Assembly (NCBI GenBank): GCA_030849965.1
Contig: JAVDKL010000001.1
Coordinates: 2,090,554-2,154,553, forward strand
Length of the DNA stretch: 64,000 nt
Source: Schauerella fraxinea
Lineage (GTDB): Bacteria; Pseudomonadota; Gammaproteobacteria; Burkholderiales; Burkholderiaceae_B
Direction: 5' to 3'
The position numbers were made by a program, and so were the translations under genes. Below, piece by piece: positions 41,456-53,882 of the stretch. The stretch's first letter is position 1; every line of letters starts with the position of its first letter. Under the pieces are notes generated by a model that worked only from the letters and a program-made list of their open reading frames with translations, had not been told where the DNA came from and ran no database searches.

Positions 41456-44400
41456 AGCGATTCCAACTCAGGATCGTCGCGCCGACCACGGCGGCCGAAG
41501 CGCGTGTGGCCCCATAGACGCAGGCGATCCAGATAGAGATAAATGACGGGCGTGGTGAAGAGCGTCAGCAACTGGCTGAGCACCAATCCACCCACAATCG
41601 TAATGCCCAAGGGCTGGCGGATTTCGGCACCCGCGCCAATGGCCAGTACCAACGGCAGCGCACCGAAAATGGCGGCCATCGTGGTCATCATGATGGGCCG
41701 GAAGCGCGTGACGCACGCCTGAAAAATAGCATCCGACGGCGACAACTTCTGATGACGCTGCGCATCGAGCGCGAAGTCCACCATCATGATGGCGTTCTTC
41801 TTCACGATCCCGATCAAGAGAAACACGCCGATCAGCGCAATCAGCGTAAACGGCGTATTGAGCACTTCCAATGCGAGCAACGCGCCGATGCCGGCCGAGG
41901 GCAACGTCGAGAGAATCGTGAGCGGATGGATGAAGCTCTCGTACAGGATGCCCAGCACGATATACATCGTCACGAGCGCAGCCAGGATCAACCACGGCTG
42001 CTGCGACAAGGTCGTTTGCAATAGCGCGGCCGTCCCTTGAAAACCGGCCTGAATCTGATCGGTGGGCAAGGCGATGCGCGCGATGGCATCCTCGACCGCG
42101 AGCGTGGCCTGCCCCAACGACACGCCCGGCGCCAGGCTGAACGACACCGTGTCGGCCACGAACAATCCCTGGTGCGAGACGCTGAGCGGCGCGGTGCCCA
42201 CTTCGAAACGCGCGAACGAAGCCAGCGGCACACGATCGCCGTTGGCGGTGATGACGTCAACCAATTTGAGCGACTCGGCATCTTCGGCAAACCGCTGGTC
42301 CACGCCCATCACCACGTTGTACTGGTTGAGCGGGCCATACATCGTCGACACCTGCCGCTGACTGAACGAATTGTTCAGCACCGACGAGATCGAGGCCATG
42401 CTCACGCCCAGGCGCGTGGCCGCTTCGCGATCGATGACCAGATTGATCTGCGTGCCGCGATCGCTGGTATCGGTATCGACGTCTGTCAGCTCAGGCAAGG
42501 CCGCCAGCGCCCGCTGCACGCGCGGCATCCACGTGCGCAGCACCGGCAGATCGCTCGCCATCAGCGTGTATTGGTAGGAGCCGCTGCTGTCTCGTCCGCC
42601 CACGCGAATATCCTGCTGCGCCACCAGGAACATATTGGCGCCCGCCACGTTGGCCATCTGCTTGCGCAAGCGGTTGATCACGGCTTCGGACGGCACGCCA
42701 CGCTCCGACATAGGCTTGAGCTGAATCTGCATGAAGCTGCTGTTGCTGCCACCGCGTCCGCCCACGAAACCGGTCACGCTTTGCACCGCCGGATCCTTGA
42801 GAATCACGCCACGAAAATATTCGAGCTTGGGCACGGTCGCTTGAAACGACGTGCCTTGATCGACGCGGAAAAAGCCGATGAGCTGCCCCGTATCCTGCTC
42901 CGGGAAAAAGCCCTTCGAAATCGCGCCATACAGATACACGTTCAAGCCGATGGTGCCCACCAGCAGCAACATCATCGTGATGCCGTGACGCAAGGCCCAC
43001 CGCAAGGCGCTTTGATAGCGCAGCAGCAACCACGCAAACCCCGATTCAGACCAGCGCATGATGCGGTTGGGCGGCGGCGCGTCGTCAGGTTCGCGCTCGA
43101 GCCAGCGCGCGCACAGCATCGGCGTCAATGTGAGCGACACCACAAGCGAGACGAGTACCGAGGCGGACAGGGTGACGGCAAACTCGCGGAACAATCGCCC
43201 CACAATGCCGCCCATCAGCAGGATGGGAATGAACACCGCCACCAGCGACAAGCTCATCGACAGCACCGTGAAACCCACCTCGCGCGAGCCCCGCAATGCC
43301 GCCTCGCGCGGTGGCATGCCGTCTTCGATGTGCCGCATGATGTTCTCGAGCACCACGATGGCATCGTCCACCACGAATCCGGTGGCCACGATCAGCGCCA
43401 TCAATGAGATGGTATTGAGCGTATAGCCGCAGAAATACATCACCGTAAACGTGCCCACCAACGACACCGGCACGGCGATGCTGGGAATGATGGCCGCACG
43501 CCAGCGGCGCAAGAACAGCAGCGTGACCAGCACGACCAGGCCGACCGCGATGATGAGCGTGAGTTCGGCTTCGTGCAACGACGCGCGGATACTGGGCGTG
43601 CGATCTTGCGCCACCACCATCTGCACGCTACCCGGCAGCAAGGCGTTGAGCTGCGGCAACTGCCGCCGCACTTCGTCTACCGTCTCGATGATGTTGGCCG
43701 CGGCTTGCCGGCGCACGATCAGCAAGATCGCCGGCTTGTCGTTGGAGAAGCCCGTCTGGAACAGATCTTCGACCGAGTCTTCGACGCGCGCCACGTCCGA
43801 GAGCCGCACCGGCGCGCCATCGCGCCAGGCCACGATCAGCGGCCGGTATTGCTCGGCACGATTGAGCTGGTCGCTGGCCAGAATCTGCCAGTGATAATCC
43901 TCGTTTTCGAGCACGCCCTTGGGCCGGTTGGCGTTGGCGCTGGCCAGGGCCTGGCGCACTTCATCCAGCGATACCCCGCGATTGGACAAGGCCCCAGGCA
44001 GCAGGTTGACCCGCACGGCCGGCAGCGAACTGCCGCCAACCGTGACTTCGCCCACGCCGTTGACCTGCGCCAGGCGCTGCGCGAGGATCGTGGCGGCGAT
44101 GTCGTAGAGCTGCCCCTGGCTCAAGGTGTCTGACGTCAGCGCCAGCGTCATGATGGGCGCGGAAGACGGGTTGGCCTTGTTGTAGGTGGGATTGCTCTTC
44201 AGGCTGGTCGGCAGCAAGCTGCGAGAGGCATTGATGGCGGCCTGCACATCGCGCGCCGCGCCATCGATATCGCGGCTGAGATCGAACTGCAAGGTGATGC
44301 GCGTCGACCCCTGCGTGCTGCGCGACGTCATTTCGGTCACACCGGCAATACTGCCCAGCGCGCGCTCCAGCGGCGTGGCCACGCTGGACGCCATGGTTTC

Positions 44401-44568
44401 GGGACTGGCACCCGGCAGGCTTGCCGAGACCGAAATCGTCGGAATATCCACCTGCGGCAACGGCGCCACCGGCAGCAGCACGAACGACAGAATGCCCACC
44501 AGCACCACGGCCAACGACAACAGTGTCGTGGCCACCGGGCGATTGATGAAGGGCGCGGACAAGTTCAC
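41452..44568 (-). CDS. mdtC: RND efflux pump, MdtC-like inner-membrane subunit
   Basis: A 1038-residue RND transporter with 12 predicted membrane segments and two large periplasmic loops. [20 protein letters not shown] carries the conserved TM4 Asp pair. It matches MdtC/MuxC in length and position. Starts at GTG overlapping the stop of the first pump gene (GTGA). MdtB and MdtC work as a heterotrimer exporting novobiocin, bile salts and other amphiphiles. Confidence 0.93.
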   Translation of the reverse strand: MNLSAPFINRPVATTLLSLAVVLVGILSFVLLPVAPLPQVDIPTISVSASLPGASPETMASSVATPLERALGSIAGVTEMTSRSTQGSTRITLQFDLSRDIDGAARDVQAAINASRSLLPTSLKSNPTYNKANPSSAPIMTLALTSDTLSQGQLYDIAATILAQRLAQVNGVGEVTVGGSSLPAVRVNLLPGALSNRGVSLDEVRQALASANANRPKGVLENEDYHWQILASDQLNRAEQYRPLIVAWRDGAPVRLSDVARVEDSVEDLFQTGFSNDKPAILLIVRRQAAANIIETVDEVRRQLPQLNALLPGSVQMVVAQDRTPSIRASLHEAELTLIIAVGLVVLVTLLFLRRWRAAIIPSIAVPVSLVGTFTVMYFCGYTLNTISLMALIVATGFVVDDAIVVLENIMRHIEDGMPPREAALRGSREVGFTVLSMSLSLVAVFIPILLMGGIVGRLFREFAVTLSASVLVSLVVSLTLTPMLCARWLEREPDDAPPPNRIMRWSESGFAWLLLRYQSALRWALRHGITMMLLLVGTIGLNVYLYGAISKGFFPEQDTGQLIGFFRVDQGTSFQATVPKLEYFRGVILKDPAVQSVTGFVGGRGGSNSSFMQIQLKPMSERGVPSEAVINRLRKQMANVAGANMFLVAQQDIRVGGRDSSGSYQYTLMASDLPVLRTWMPRVQRALAALPELTDVDTDTSDRGTQINLVIDREAATRLGVSMASISSVLNNSFSQRQVSTMYGPLNQYNVVMGVDQRFAEDAESLKLVDVITANGDRVPLASFARFEVGTAPLSVSHQGLFVADTVSFSLAPGVSLGQATLAVEDAIARIALPTDQIQAGFQGTAALLQTTLSQQPWLILAALVTMYIVLGILYESFIHPLTILSTLPSAGIGALLALEVLNTPFTLIALIGVFLLIGIVKKNAIMMVDFALDAQRHQKLSPSDAIFQACVTRFRPIMMTTMAAIFGALPLVLAIGAGAEIRQPLGITIVGGLVLSQLLTLFTTPVIYLYLDRLRLWGHTRFGRRGRRDDPELESL

Positions 44569-47500
44569 GCCGGGCGCTCCGTGGGCGGCGCGGGCGGGTG
44601 ATCGCCAGGGGTTGCGTGCGCGTCATGCGACACCGGGCCCGCAGGCTTCTTGCCCCGGCGAGACAGGCGATCGAACATCAGATAGATCACCGGCGTCGTA
44701 AAGATCGTGAGCAACTGGCTGAACAGCAGGCCCCCCACCATCACGAGCCCCAGCGGCTGGCGCAACTCGGCACCCGTTCCAGTGGACAACATCAGCGGCA
44801 CGGCGCCGAACAGCGCGGCCAACGTGGTCATCAGAATGGGCCGGAAGCGCAGCAGCGCCGCTTCGTGAATCGCCGCAAGCGGCGCCAGCCCGCGCGTACG
44901 CTCCGCATCCAGGGCGAAGTCGATCATCATGATCGCGTTCTTCTTGACGATCCCGATCAGCAGAATGATCCCGATGATGCCGATCATGTCGAGCTCGGTA
45001 CCGCTGATCAAGAGCGCCAGCAACGCCCCCACCCCGGCCGACGGCAGTGTCGACAGAATCGTGATCGGATGGATATAGCTTTCGTACAGCACGCCCAGCA
45101 CGATATACATCGTGACGATGGCGGCAAGAATCAGCAGCAGCGTGCTCGATAGTGACGACTGGAACGCCTGGGCCGCACCCTGGAAGCGCGTTTCGACGCC
45201 GCTCGGCATGCCGATATCGACCTCGGCCTTCTTGATCGACTCCACGGCGTCCGACAGTGACGCGCCCGGCGCCAGATTGAACGACACCGTGACCATCGGG
45301 AACTGATCCAGCCGGTTGATGGCCAGCACCGTGCGCCGCTCGGAGATCGTGGCGATGCTGGCCAGCGGCACCAACGTGCTGTTGGTGGTGGGCACGTAGA
45401 TGCGTGCCAAGGCTGACGGATCCTGACGGAACTGCGGCGCCACTTCGAGCACCACGCGGTACTGATTGGACTGCGTGAAGATGGTGGAGATCAAGCGCTG
45501 ACCGAACGCGTCGTAAAGCGCCTCATCCACGGCCGACGCGCTGATTCCCAAGCGCGATGCGGCATCGCGATCGATGTCGACGTAGGTTTGCAAACCCTCG
45601 TCCTGCAGATCGTGCGCCACGTCCGCCAACCCGGGCGTCTCGCTCAGCTTGTCTACCAGCTTGGGCGCCCACTGACTCAGTACCGACAAATCCGGGTTGG
45701 ACAGGGTGAGTTGATACTGCGTGCGGCTGACCCGATCCTCGATGGTGAGATCCTGCACCGGCTGCATGTACACGGTGAGCCCCGTGCGGTCGCCCAATCG
45801 TTCCTGCAGCCGCGCCATCACGGTGGCCACCGAATCGCTGCGGGCATCGCCCGATTTGAGCGCAATCTGCATCCGGCCCGCAGCAATGGTGGCATTGCTG
45901 CCATCCACGCCGATGAACGACGACACCGCGGACACGGCCGGATCTTCCATGATGATGCCGGCGGCTTCGCGCTGGCGCGTGGCCATGCCGGCAAACGAAA
46001 TCGATTGCGGACCCTGCGTGATGGCCTGGATCAGCCCCGTATCCTGTTGCGGGAAGAAGCCCTTGGGCACCATGGCATACAGCACCACGGTAAGCGCAAA
46101 CGTGCCCAGCGCCACCAGCAATGTGAGCTTGCGGTGCGCCAGCACCTTGACCAGAATGCGGTCGTAGACGCTTACCAGCCGATCGATGCAGCGGCCCGTA
46201 AACCGGTGGAAGCGGTTGTGCTTTTGCTCCGACTCGGGCTTGAGCATGCGCGCGCACATCATCGGCGTGAGCGTGAGCGACACCACCAGCGAGAACAGAA
46301 TCGCCACCGCCAAGGTGACCGCGAACTCGCGAAACAACCGCCCCACCACTTCGGTCATGAAGAGCAGCGGGATCAACACCGCGATCAGCGACAGCGTGAG
46401 CGATATGAGGGTAAAGCCGATTTGAGACGCGCCTTTCAACGCCGCCTGCATCGGCGTTTCGCCTTCTTCGATGTGGCGCGCAATGTTCTCGATCATCACA
46501 ATCGCGTCGTCCACCACGAAGCCGGTCGCGATCGTCAACGCCATCAACGTCAGGTTGTTGATGCTGAATCCGGCCAGATACATGATGCCGAATGTGCCGA
46601 TCAACGAGAGCGGCACCACCACGCTGGGGATCAGGGTGGCGGTAAAACTGCGCAGGAAGATGAACGTCACCATCACCACCAGCGCGATGGCGAGCAGCAA
46701 CTCGAAGCGCACGTGCGCCACCGATTCGCGGATGGTCAGCGTGCGGTCGGTAACGGTCGACACGTCGAGCGTGGCCGGCAACGCCTGCTTCAGCGCAGGC
46801 AGCAACGCGTAGATGCGGTCCACCACATCGATCACGTTGGCACCGGGCTGGCGCTGGATGTTGAGCAGGATCGCGGGCTCTTTGCCGGCCCAGGCCGCCT
46901 GGCGGATGTCTTCGGCGCCCTGCACGGCGAGGCCCACGTCTTTCAAGCGTATCGGGGCGCCGTCCTTGTACGAGATGATGAGGTCGTTGTAGTCCGTGGG
47001 CGAACGCAGTTGGTCGTTTGCATTGATCGTGGTCGAACGCTGCGGTCCGTCCAGATTGCCCTTGGGCTGGTTGACGTTGGCGCCCACGATCGCGGTGCGC
47101 AGATCGGCCAGACTCAAGCCATTATTGGCCAAGGCCGTGGGGTTGACCTGCAGCCGCACCGCCGGCCGTTGGCCACCGGCCACGCTCACCAGGCCCACGC
47201 CCGGAATCTGCGAGAGTTTTTGCGCCATCCGCGAATCGACCAGATCGCGCACCTGCGGCAGCGGCATTGTGGGCGACGAAATCGCCAGCGTGAGCACCGG
47301 CGCATCGGCCGGGTTGACCTTGTTGTAGATCGGCGGCACAGGCAGATCGGACGGCAACAGATTGGAAGCGGCGTTGATTGCCGCCTGCACTTCCTGCTCC
47401 GCCACGTCCAGGCTCACTTCCAGCGTGAACTTGAGCGTGATCACCGACGCCCCGCCCGAACTGGACGACGCCATCTGCGCCAGGCCCGGCATCTGCCCGA

Positions 47501-47711
47501 AGCGCCGCTCCAAGGGTGCGGTGACCAACGTGGTCATCACATCGGGGCTCGCGCCCGGATACAGCGTGACCACCTGGATCGTGGGATAGTCCACTTCCGG
47601 CAGCGCCGCGACCGGCAAGAACCGATAAGCGATCAGCCCGGCGATCAGGATCGCCAGCATCGACAGCGTGGTGGCGACCGGCCGCAGAATGAAGAGGCGT
47701 GACGGGCTCAA
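44565..47711 (-). CDS. mdtB: RND efflux pump, MdtB-like inner-membrane subunit
   Basis: A 1048-residue RND transporter, sister of the following gene, with [20 protein letters not shown] at the proton-relay Asp residues in TM4. Starts at TTG, whose last two bases begin the stop codon of the adaptor gene (TTGA). This tight coupling of four genes suggests equimolar production of the complex. Confidence 0.93.
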   Translation of the reverse strand: MSPSRLFILRPVATTLSMLAILIAGLIAYRFLPVAALPEVDYPTIQVVTLYPGASPDVMTTLVTAPLERRFGQMPGLAQMASSSSGGASVITLKFTLEVSLDVAEQEVQAAINAASNLLPSDLPVPPIYNKVNPADAPVLTLAISSPTMPLPQVRDLVDSRMAQKLSQIPGVGLVSVAGGQRPAVRLQVNPTALANNGLSLADLRTAIVGANVNQPKGNLDGPQRSTTINANDQLRSPTDYNDLIISYKDGAPIRLKDVGLAVQGAEDIRQAAWAGKEPAILLNIQRQPGANVIDVVDRIYALLPALKQALPATLDVSTVTDRTLTIRESVAHVRFELLLAIALVVMVTFIFLRSFTATLIPSVVVPLSLIGTFGIMYLAGFSINNLTLMALTIATGFVVDDAIVMIENIARHIEEGETPMQAALKGASQIGFTLISLTLSLIAVLIPLLFMTEVVGRLFREFAVTLAVAILFSLVVSLTLTPMMCARMLKPESEQKHNRFHRFTGRCIDRLVSVYDRILVKVLAHRKLTLLVALGTFALTVVLYAMVPKGFFPQQDTGLIQAITQGPQSISFAGMATRQREAAGIIMEDPAVSAVSSFIGVDGSNATIAAGRMQIALKSGDARSDSVATVMARLQERLGDRTGLTVYMQPVQDLTIEDRVSRTQYQLTLSNPDLSVLSQWAPKLVDKLSETPGLADVAHDLQDEGLQTYVDIDRDAASRLGISASAVDEALYDAFGQRLISTIFTQSNQYRVVLEVAPQFRQDPSALARIYVPTTNSTLVPLASIATISERRTVLAINRLDQFPMVTVSFNLAPGASLSDAVESIKKAEVDIGMPSGVETRFQGAAQAFQSSLSSTLLLILAAIVTMYIVLGVLYESYIHPITILSTLPSAGVGALLALLISGTELDMIGIIGIILLIGIVKKNAIMMIDFALDAERTRGLAPLAAIHEAALLRFRPILMTTLAALFGAVPLMLSTGTGAELRQPLGLVMVGGLLFSQLLTIFTTPVIYLMFDRLSRRGKKPAGPVSHDAHATPGDHPPAPPTERPA

Positions 47712-49003
47712 GGCGCGGGATTCCGGCGGCGTTGCGTCGTGCTGCCATCGGCGCCCGGCGGCGTGCCGCCGCCCAAGGTACTCCCCGCGGCGGCCGGAAT
47801 CGCGGCGGCCGCGTCGGTCATCACCTGCACCTTGCTCTCGTTGCGCAAGCGGTCGGTCCCTTCTGTCACGACCACCTCGCCCACATTCAATCCTTTGTTG
47901 ACCGCGACCATATCGTTGTAGATGGGGCCCAGTTCAACCGTGCGCACTTCGATCGTGTTGTCCGCCTTCACCACGAAAACGAATGCGCCGGTGGCGCCCT
48001 GCTGCACGGCCACCGTCGGAATCGCGGTGGCGTTTTCGCGCGTCTGCACCAGCAGCCGCATATTGACGAACTGGTTGGGGAACAGGCTCTCGTCGGCGTT
48101 CTCGAAACGCGCCTTGAGCTTGACCGTACCGGTGGCGACGTCGATCTGGTTGTCCAACGTTTCGAGCTTGCCGGACGCGACGCGGCGTGTATTGGCGCGA
48201 TCGTAGGCGTCCACCACCAGCGTGGCGCCGCCGCGCAGTTGCTTGAGCACTTCGGGCAACTGCGTTTCGGGAATGGTAAACATCACCGCGATCGGCTGGG
48301 TTTGGGTGATCACGACCAGGCCTGCCGTATCGGAACTGGCGACCAGATTGCCGACGTCGACCTGACGCAGGCCGAGACGCCCGGAGATCGGCGCGGTAAT
48401 GCGCGCGTAATCGAGCTGCAGCTTGGCACTGCTGACCGCCGCCTGATCGCTCTTGAGCGTGCCTTCGTACTGTCGCACCAAGGCGAGTTGCGTATCCACC
48501 TGCTGGCGGGCGATCGAGTCCTGCTTGAAGAGGGTTTGGTAACGTTGCAGATCGCGGCGGGCGTTGTCGAGCTGCGCCACATTTTGCTGCTGGGTGCCCT
48601 GTGCCTGCGCCAAGGCCACCTCGAAAGCGCGAGGATCGATCTGCGCCAACAAATCGCCCGCTTTTACCCGCTGCCCTTCGTCGAACGCCACCTTGACCAG
48701 CTCGCCGCCCACCCGGCTGCGCACCGTGACGGTGTTGTAGGCGGTTACCGTTCCGAGGGATTGCAGATAGATCGGCATGTCTTGCGCCCGCGCCGTGGCT
48801 GCCTTCACCGGGATGGGCATATTCATGCCCATCGCCCCCGGTGGCGCGCCCCGCGTGCCGGGTCGCCCACCCGGCGCCGTCGTCGCCGCCGGCTTCATCA
48901 GGAACCAGATCACCCCGGCCGCGACGAGCAGCAAGACGATCAGGCCTGCGATGCGCGCACGCGTCCAACGGGAGCGCGGCGGCGAGGAGTGGGGCTGTGA
49001 CAT
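47708..49003 (-). CDS. mdtA: RND efflux membrane-fusion (adaptor) protein, MdtA-like
   Basis: A 431-residue adaptor with one N-terminal membrane anchor (about residues 15-35), a Pro/Gly-rich linker, then barrel-sandwich and helical hairpin domains. [22 protein letters not shown] and [20 protein letters not shown] are typical. First gene of the operon; the pump genes follow with 4-bp overlaps. No regulator gene adjoins the operon. Confidence 0.93.
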   Translation of the reverse strand: MSQPHSSPPRSRWTRARIAGLIVLLLVAAGVIWFLMKPAATTAPGGRPGTRGAPPGAMGMNMPIPVKAATARAQDMPIYLQSLGTVTAYNTVTVRSRVGGELVKVAFDEGQRVKAGDLLAQIDPRAFEVALAQAQGTQQQNVAQLDNARRDLQRYQTLFKQDSIARQQVDTQLALVRQYEGTLKSDQAAVSSAKLQLDYARITAPISGRLGLRQVDVGNLVASSDTAGLVVITQTQPIAVMFTIPETQLPEVLKQLRGGATLVVDAYDRANTRRVASGKLETLDNQIDVATGTVKLKARFENADESLFPNQFVNMRLLVQTRENATAIPTVAVQQGATGAFVFVVKADNTIEVRTVELGPIYNDMVAVNKGLNVGEVVVTEGTDRLRNESKVQVMTDAAAAIPAAAGSTLGGGTPPGADGSTTQRRRNPAP

Positions 49004-49155
49004 GTTACGAAGATCCGGCGGGCCTATACGAAGCCGCTATTGTGTACGAGCGGGACGCCGAATGAAATTCCAACGATTGCAGTTGAAATCGTCCGCAACA
49101 GGAAAATCGCTTGCAGATTGAATAACTTGGCCGATTTCGCCCCGAAAATGTGTGA

Positions 49156-49908
49156 TCAGGCGTTACACAAGGCCATCGTAAACCCGACATCCCCGGTGAT
49201 TGGCTGGGGCTTCAATTCGCCATCCTGGGTGGAAAAGCGAATCCACACCATGTATTTATTGGCGCTGATCTCGGGAAAGGCCCCTTGCGCCGGATCGATC
49301 CACACCCGGCACAGCTGATATGTCTTGCCGCCCAGCATCTGCTGGTAGGCGCCCTGATCCGAACGCGCTTCGGCCTTGTCGCCCGACTCGCGAACCAGCC
49401 GCAACGCGATGCGCAAGCCTTCGTGCATCGGCAGCAACGGTTGAATCCAGCGCTCCAGGTCCTCGTGACGGCCCGCTTCCGACTTGTGTTGCCATGCGTG
49501 ATACGACGGCATATCGACCTGGCTGGCGCCACCCGGCACGGCCAGGCGGCCGCGCAGGCTGTTGAGCCACTCGTTCTCGCGCAACGCCTGCCCGGTTTTA
49601 CCGGCGGCGCTCAGGGCACCGGTGACCTGCTCCATCTCACGCAGCATATTTTCGAGCGCGTCCTGCTCCACGCGAGGATGGCCGCGCAAGTTGGTGAGCG
49701 AGATGCGCTGGCGCTCTACGTCTTGCAGCACCGAGGCCTTGATTTCCGTGCGCTCGCTCGCGTCCAGGATGTCGAACAAGGTGGTGATGGCGATCTGATG
49801 CTGCCGCAGGTTATCGCTGCGGGCGAAGTAGAAAAGCCGATCGAACAGATACTCGAGCCGAAGATAGGCACGGATACGTTCATTAAAGGGATATTCGTAA
49901 AGAATCAC
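49156..49908 (-). CDS. zapD: Cell division protein ZapD
   Basis: A 250-residue ZapD (YacF, DUF1342) protein that crosslinks and bundles FtsZ filaments at the division site. ILYEYPFNERIRAYLRLEYLFDRL and the C-terminal RVWIDPAQGAFPEISANKYMVWIRF are diagnostic. GTG start at 49908. It follows coaE after 90 bp, the conserved gene order in proteobacteria; the zinc-protein gene yacG that often comes next is not visible. Confidence 0.94.
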   Translation of the reverse strand: MILYEYPFNERIRAYLRLEYLFDRLFYFARSDNLRQHQIAITTLFDILDASERTEIKASVLQDVERQRISLTNLRGHPRVEQDALENMLREMEQVTGALSAAGKTGQALRENEWLNSLRGRLAVPGGASQVDMPSYHAWQHKSEAGRHEDLERWIQPLLPMHEGLRIALRLVRESGDKAEARSDQGAYQQMLGGKTYQLCRVWIDPAQGAFPEISANKYMVWIRFSTQDGELKPQPITGDVGFTMALCNA

Positions 49909-49998
49909 GTTTGCTGTTCACCTTTCGCTAACCCATTCCGCTCTTTACCGGAGGGCGTGTGAGCCTTCCAGGGGCCGTCCGACAGCAAGACGGCGTCA

Positions 49999-50604
49999 TC
50001 ATCCGCGCGCGTCTGCGCACCAACGGTCATGCAAGGCTTGAACACGTGTTTTCAACTGCGCGGTGGTGACGTCGCCACCGTTATCGATGACATCGTCCGC
50101 CGCGGCGAGCCGGTCGTCACGACTGGCTTGTGCCGCCATGATACGCCGGATGGTGTCTTCCGTCAGCCCGCTGCGCAGCACCACGCGCGCGATCTGCGTA
50201 GGGGGATCGCAGTCGATCACGCAGATGCGATCGACGCGGTTGCGCCACCTTCCGGACTCGACCAACAGCGGCACCACATACACCCGGTAGCAGCCGGTTG
50301 CCGCTGCCGCCCGCGCTTCGGTCTCGCGGCCGATCAAGGGATGCAAAATCGCTTCGAGCTCGCGCCGCGCTTCGGGCGCTGCAAACACCCGCTCGCGCAT
50401 CCAGGCCCGATCCATCGCACCGTCGGCATCGATCGCCCGCGCGCCGAAATGCGCGCGTATGCCGGCGATGGCCGCGCCACCGGGGGCCGTGAGGGCATGG
50501 GCGACGTCGTCGGTGTCGATCACCGCCGCGCCCCATTCGGCCAACCACCGCGCCACGCTGGATTTGCCCGATCCGATTCCGCCCGTCAAACCGATCTTGA
50601 ACAT
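49999..50604 (-). CDS. coaE: Dephospho-CoA kinase
   Basis: A 201-residue P-loop kinase catalysing the last step of CoA synthesis, phosphorylation of dephospho-CoA at the 3' position. Walker A is GLTGGIGSGKSSVAR; DTDDVAHALTAPGG is the typical CoaE stretch that follows. The start is 50604, with AAGGA just upstream; a longer frame to 50688 is not supported. Located between a prepilin peptidase gene and zapD. Confidence 0.95.
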   Translation of the reverse strand: MFKIGLTGGIGSGKSSVARWLAEWGAAVIDTDDVAHALTAPGGAAIAGIRAHFGARAIDADGAMDRAWMRERVFAAPEARRELEAILHPLIGRETEARAAAATGCYRVYVVPLLVESGRWRNRVDRICVIDCDPPTQIARVVLRSGLTEDTIRRIMAAQASRDDRLAAADDVIDNGGDVTTAQLKTRVQALHDRWCADARG

Positions 50605-50735
50605 TGCATCCTTTTTTGTTTTGGCCACACCGTGATGCGGCGGCCGCTGCGTCGTGCACCCCGCCATCGATTGCCGCGCGAATGACAAGCGCCTGGCAGG
50701 TTTTTCTGACGCTCAGCGCGACTCATCCGCTGCCC

Positions 50736-51593
50736 TCACCATACCGCGCCATCGGCCAGCCACAGCCCGAATAGCCCGGCCACCGCCAGATAAGGACCGA
50801 ACGGCAACGCTTGCCCGCGCGACGCGCGCCCCGTAGCCATGAGGCTCAGGCCCACGACGACGCCGGTCAGGGATGCGGCCAACAACAACCACGGCACCAT
50901 CGCCAGGCCCAACCAGGCGCCCAGCGCGGCAAGCAGTTTGAAGTCGCCATAGCCCATGCCTTCGCGCCCGGTGATGGCGCGGAACACATGGAAAACGAGC
51001 CACAGAAAACCATACCCGAAGACCGCGCCCAACACGGCCTGCGGCAAAGGGGCAAACGTGCCGTTCAAATTGACGAGCAATCCCAGCCAGATCAACGGCA
51101 ACGTAACGATATCGGGCAAGAGATTGGTGCGGGCATCGATCCAGCCCAGCGCGATCAGCGCAGCCGCGAGCACCATGGCGTATAGCGCGGGCCACGTCAC
51201 CCCAAAACGCCACACGCATAAACCAAATGCCACGGCGGTCATCACCTCGACGATTGGATAATGCGCACCCACCGGCGCCGCACAATGCCGGCAGCGGCCC
51301 CGCTGCAGCAGCCCGCTGAAGATCGGTATGGTGTCGCGCCATTGCAGCGGCGCGCGGCAATGCGGGCAATGATCGCCCGGCGCAAGCAAATTCATACGTG
51401 CGGCAGCAGGCTCGGCGTTGTCGGCTTCGCGCCCTTGCGCCGCCCACTCTTCTTCCATCATCAGCGGCAAGCGATGAATCACGCGCGTGAGCAGACTGCC
51501 GACGCAGGCGCCGAGTACGGCGGCAAGCCCCAGCACCCACCAGAACAAAGCAAGATCGGAAGGGAACGACATGATGGCGGCATTATTCATCAT
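50736..51593 (-). CDS. pilD: Prepilin peptidase (type IV leader peptidase)
   Basis: A 285-residue aspartic membrane protease that cleaves and N-methylates type IV prepilins or type II secretion pseudopilins. The zinc-type C-x2-C pairs (CPHC and CRHC) are present, as are the two catalytic Asp residues in GWIDARTNLLPD and GMGYGDFKLLAALGAWLG. About eight membrane helices. The pilB and pilC genes usually found next to it are not in this window. The start is uncertain between 51593 and 51572. Confidence 0.93.
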   Translation of the reverse strand: MMNNAAIMSFPSDLALFWWVLGLAAVLGACVGSLLTRVIHRLPLMMEEEWAAQGREADNAEPAAARMNLLAPGDHCPHCRAPLQWRDTIPIFSGLLQRGRCRHCAAPVGAHYPIVEVMTAVAFGLCVWRFGVTWPALYAMVLAAALIALGWIDARTNLLPDIVTLPLIWLGLLVNLNGTFAPLPQAVLGAVFGYGFLWLVFHVFRAITGREGMGYGDFKLLAALGAWLGLAMVPWLLLAASLTGVVVGLSLMATGRASRGQALPFGPYLAVAGLFGLWLADGAVW

Positions 51594-51707
51594 GCCGCCG
51601 CGTATTCAAACCGTGACACATCGAAACGCACCGATCCGAATCGTGCCAAGGGCCCGCGGATATGCGTAGAATGCTGCGTAAAACCCCTTATCTCGCGGAT
51701 CGACACC

Positions 51708-52520
51708 ATGGCTGCTGCATTTCCCTCCCTCACTCTCCGGCGTCAGCCGCTCTTGCTGTGGGGATCGGTCTTCGCGCTGACCTTTGGCGCAGCAGGTTGC
51801 GCGCAGCAACGCGACAATGCCGGCTACTACGATCTGCCGGCCGAAAGCTCGGTTACCGATTCGCAAAATCAGGCGCAAGGTGGCGGCTATCGCAGCACGC
51901 TGCGCGCGCCGTCGCAATTGCAGATCGCGTTGAAGCCGGATGCCAAAACGCCCAGCCAGCAAGCGATTGCCGCTTCGCAAGCGCAAAACGATGGCGAGCC
52001 GGTCGTCACCGCCGCCAACGAGAGCCCCAATCCCGCACGCCGCGGCGCGACGGCCACGGCACAACCCGTGGTGGCAACCGCGTCGACTGCGAATGAGCCG
52101 GCCGCGCAGATGAGCGAAACCGCCGCGCGTCTGGTGCCGCAGGCCCATACCTATCTCGGCACGCTGCCGTGTTTTGGCGCGGGTATGCAGTGCTCCGGTC
52201 AACGTCTGGTGCTCACCCTGGCGCCCAACGGCCGCTGGCGTGCACGCTCGTCCTATCTGAATCAGTCGGCCGGTGTGAGCACCGCCAAGCCCATCACCGA
52301 ACAAGGCTGCTGGGACGCCACCGACGAAAAACCGCCGCGCGTCATGCTGCTGGATAACCGCGGCAACATGCGCGCCGAATTCGTGGTCACCGCCAATAAC
52401 GTCTTGCGCGTACGCGCGATCGACGGCACCACGCCCAATCTGAGCTACAACCTCACGCGCCAGCCCGATCTGGACGCCATCGACGAGTTGAACGGTCAAC
52501 CGGCACCGGCCTGCAAGTAA
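51708..52520 (+). CDS. NlpE-like outer-membrane lipoprotein
   Basis: A 270-residue protein with a lipoprotein signal (about 15 hydrophobic residues ending GAAGC-AQQ; Cys near 32). A low-complexity Gln/Ala/Ser/Thr linker (about 40-135) leads to an NlpE N-domain-like C-terminal half: HTYLGTLPCFGAGMQCSGQRLVLTL, then NGRWRARSSYLN. NlpE senses surface contact and copper in E. coli. This protein has one CxxxxxxC pair rather than a clear CXXC. The end overlaps the convergent LuxR gene by 25 bp. Confidence 0.75.
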   Translation: MAAAFPSLTLRRQPLLLWGSVFALTFGAAGCAQQRDNAGYYDLPAESSVTDSQNQAQGGGYRSTLRAPSQLQIALKPDAKTPSQQAIAASQAQNDGEPVVTAANESPNPARRGATATAQPVVATASTANEPAAQMSETAARLVPQAHTYLGTLPCFGAGMQCSGQRLVLTLAPNGRWRARSSYLNQSAGVSTAKPITEQGCWDATDEKPPRVMLLDNRGNMRAEFVVTANNVLRVRAIDGTTPNLSYNLTRQPDLDAIDELNGQPAPACK

Positions 52521-52888
52521 TCGCTGCCGAGGCCCGGCGCGCAAGCGCCGGCGTCGTTGCATGGCGGTAATTCCCCCAGTGGCAATTCGCCTTGACCGGA
52601 TTCGGTCGCGGCGCATTGCACGTCGGGCTCGGCCAGCCGGATTGGCGGCCCGCACATCAACCGCACCAGCTCCACCGCATTGCGCACCGCAAGCTTGGCA
52701 AACACGCGCGCACGATGCGCTTCGGCCGTGCGCTGTGAAATCCCCAACTCGATTGCAATGACCTTGTTTGGCTTGCCGTCGGCGAGATAGCCGAGCACCT
52801 CGCGCTCACGCGGTGTGAGGCGCGCCACGCCTTCCGCCAACGAGCCGGGCTGCGGCAAATCGTAAGGTGTGTGTTGTGGTTGCGCCAT
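52496..52888 (-). CDS. LuxR-type single-domain transcriptional regulator
   Basis: A 130-residue protein with only a LuxR/FixJ helix-turn-helix at about residues 18-80: ARLTPREREVLGYLADGKPNKVIAIELGISQRTAEAHRARVFAKL. Both N- and C-terminal parts outside it are short and look unstructured; the tail contains several Cys. There is no receiver or ligand domain, so its activity must be set by expression or partners. Convergent with the NlpE-like gene. Confidence 0.85.
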   Translation of the reverse strand: MAQPQHTPYDLPQPGSLAEGVARLTPREREVLGYLADGKPNKVIAIELGISQRTAEAHRARVFAKLAVRNAVELVRLMCGPPIRLAEPDVQCAATESGQGELPLGELPPCNDAGACAPGLGSDYLQAGAG

Positions 52889-52988
52889 CGTGCCCTCTAC
52901 TGTCGAAGGGCAAGTCTGTCATGTGCGCGGCGCGCCCACTAGCTGGCGATTCTGACAGGGGTCGGCGCTGCCCCTTGGCGGCCCGCAG

Positions 52989-53864
<876 letters not shown>

Positions 53865-53882
53865 TCATCGAAGCGGCAACGT

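Noticed and set aside
45588..47702. A 704-codon open frame antisense to the mdtB-like gene
   Set aside because: The minus-strand RND pump is unmistakable; the antisense product has His/Arg/Gln-rich composition and no family features.
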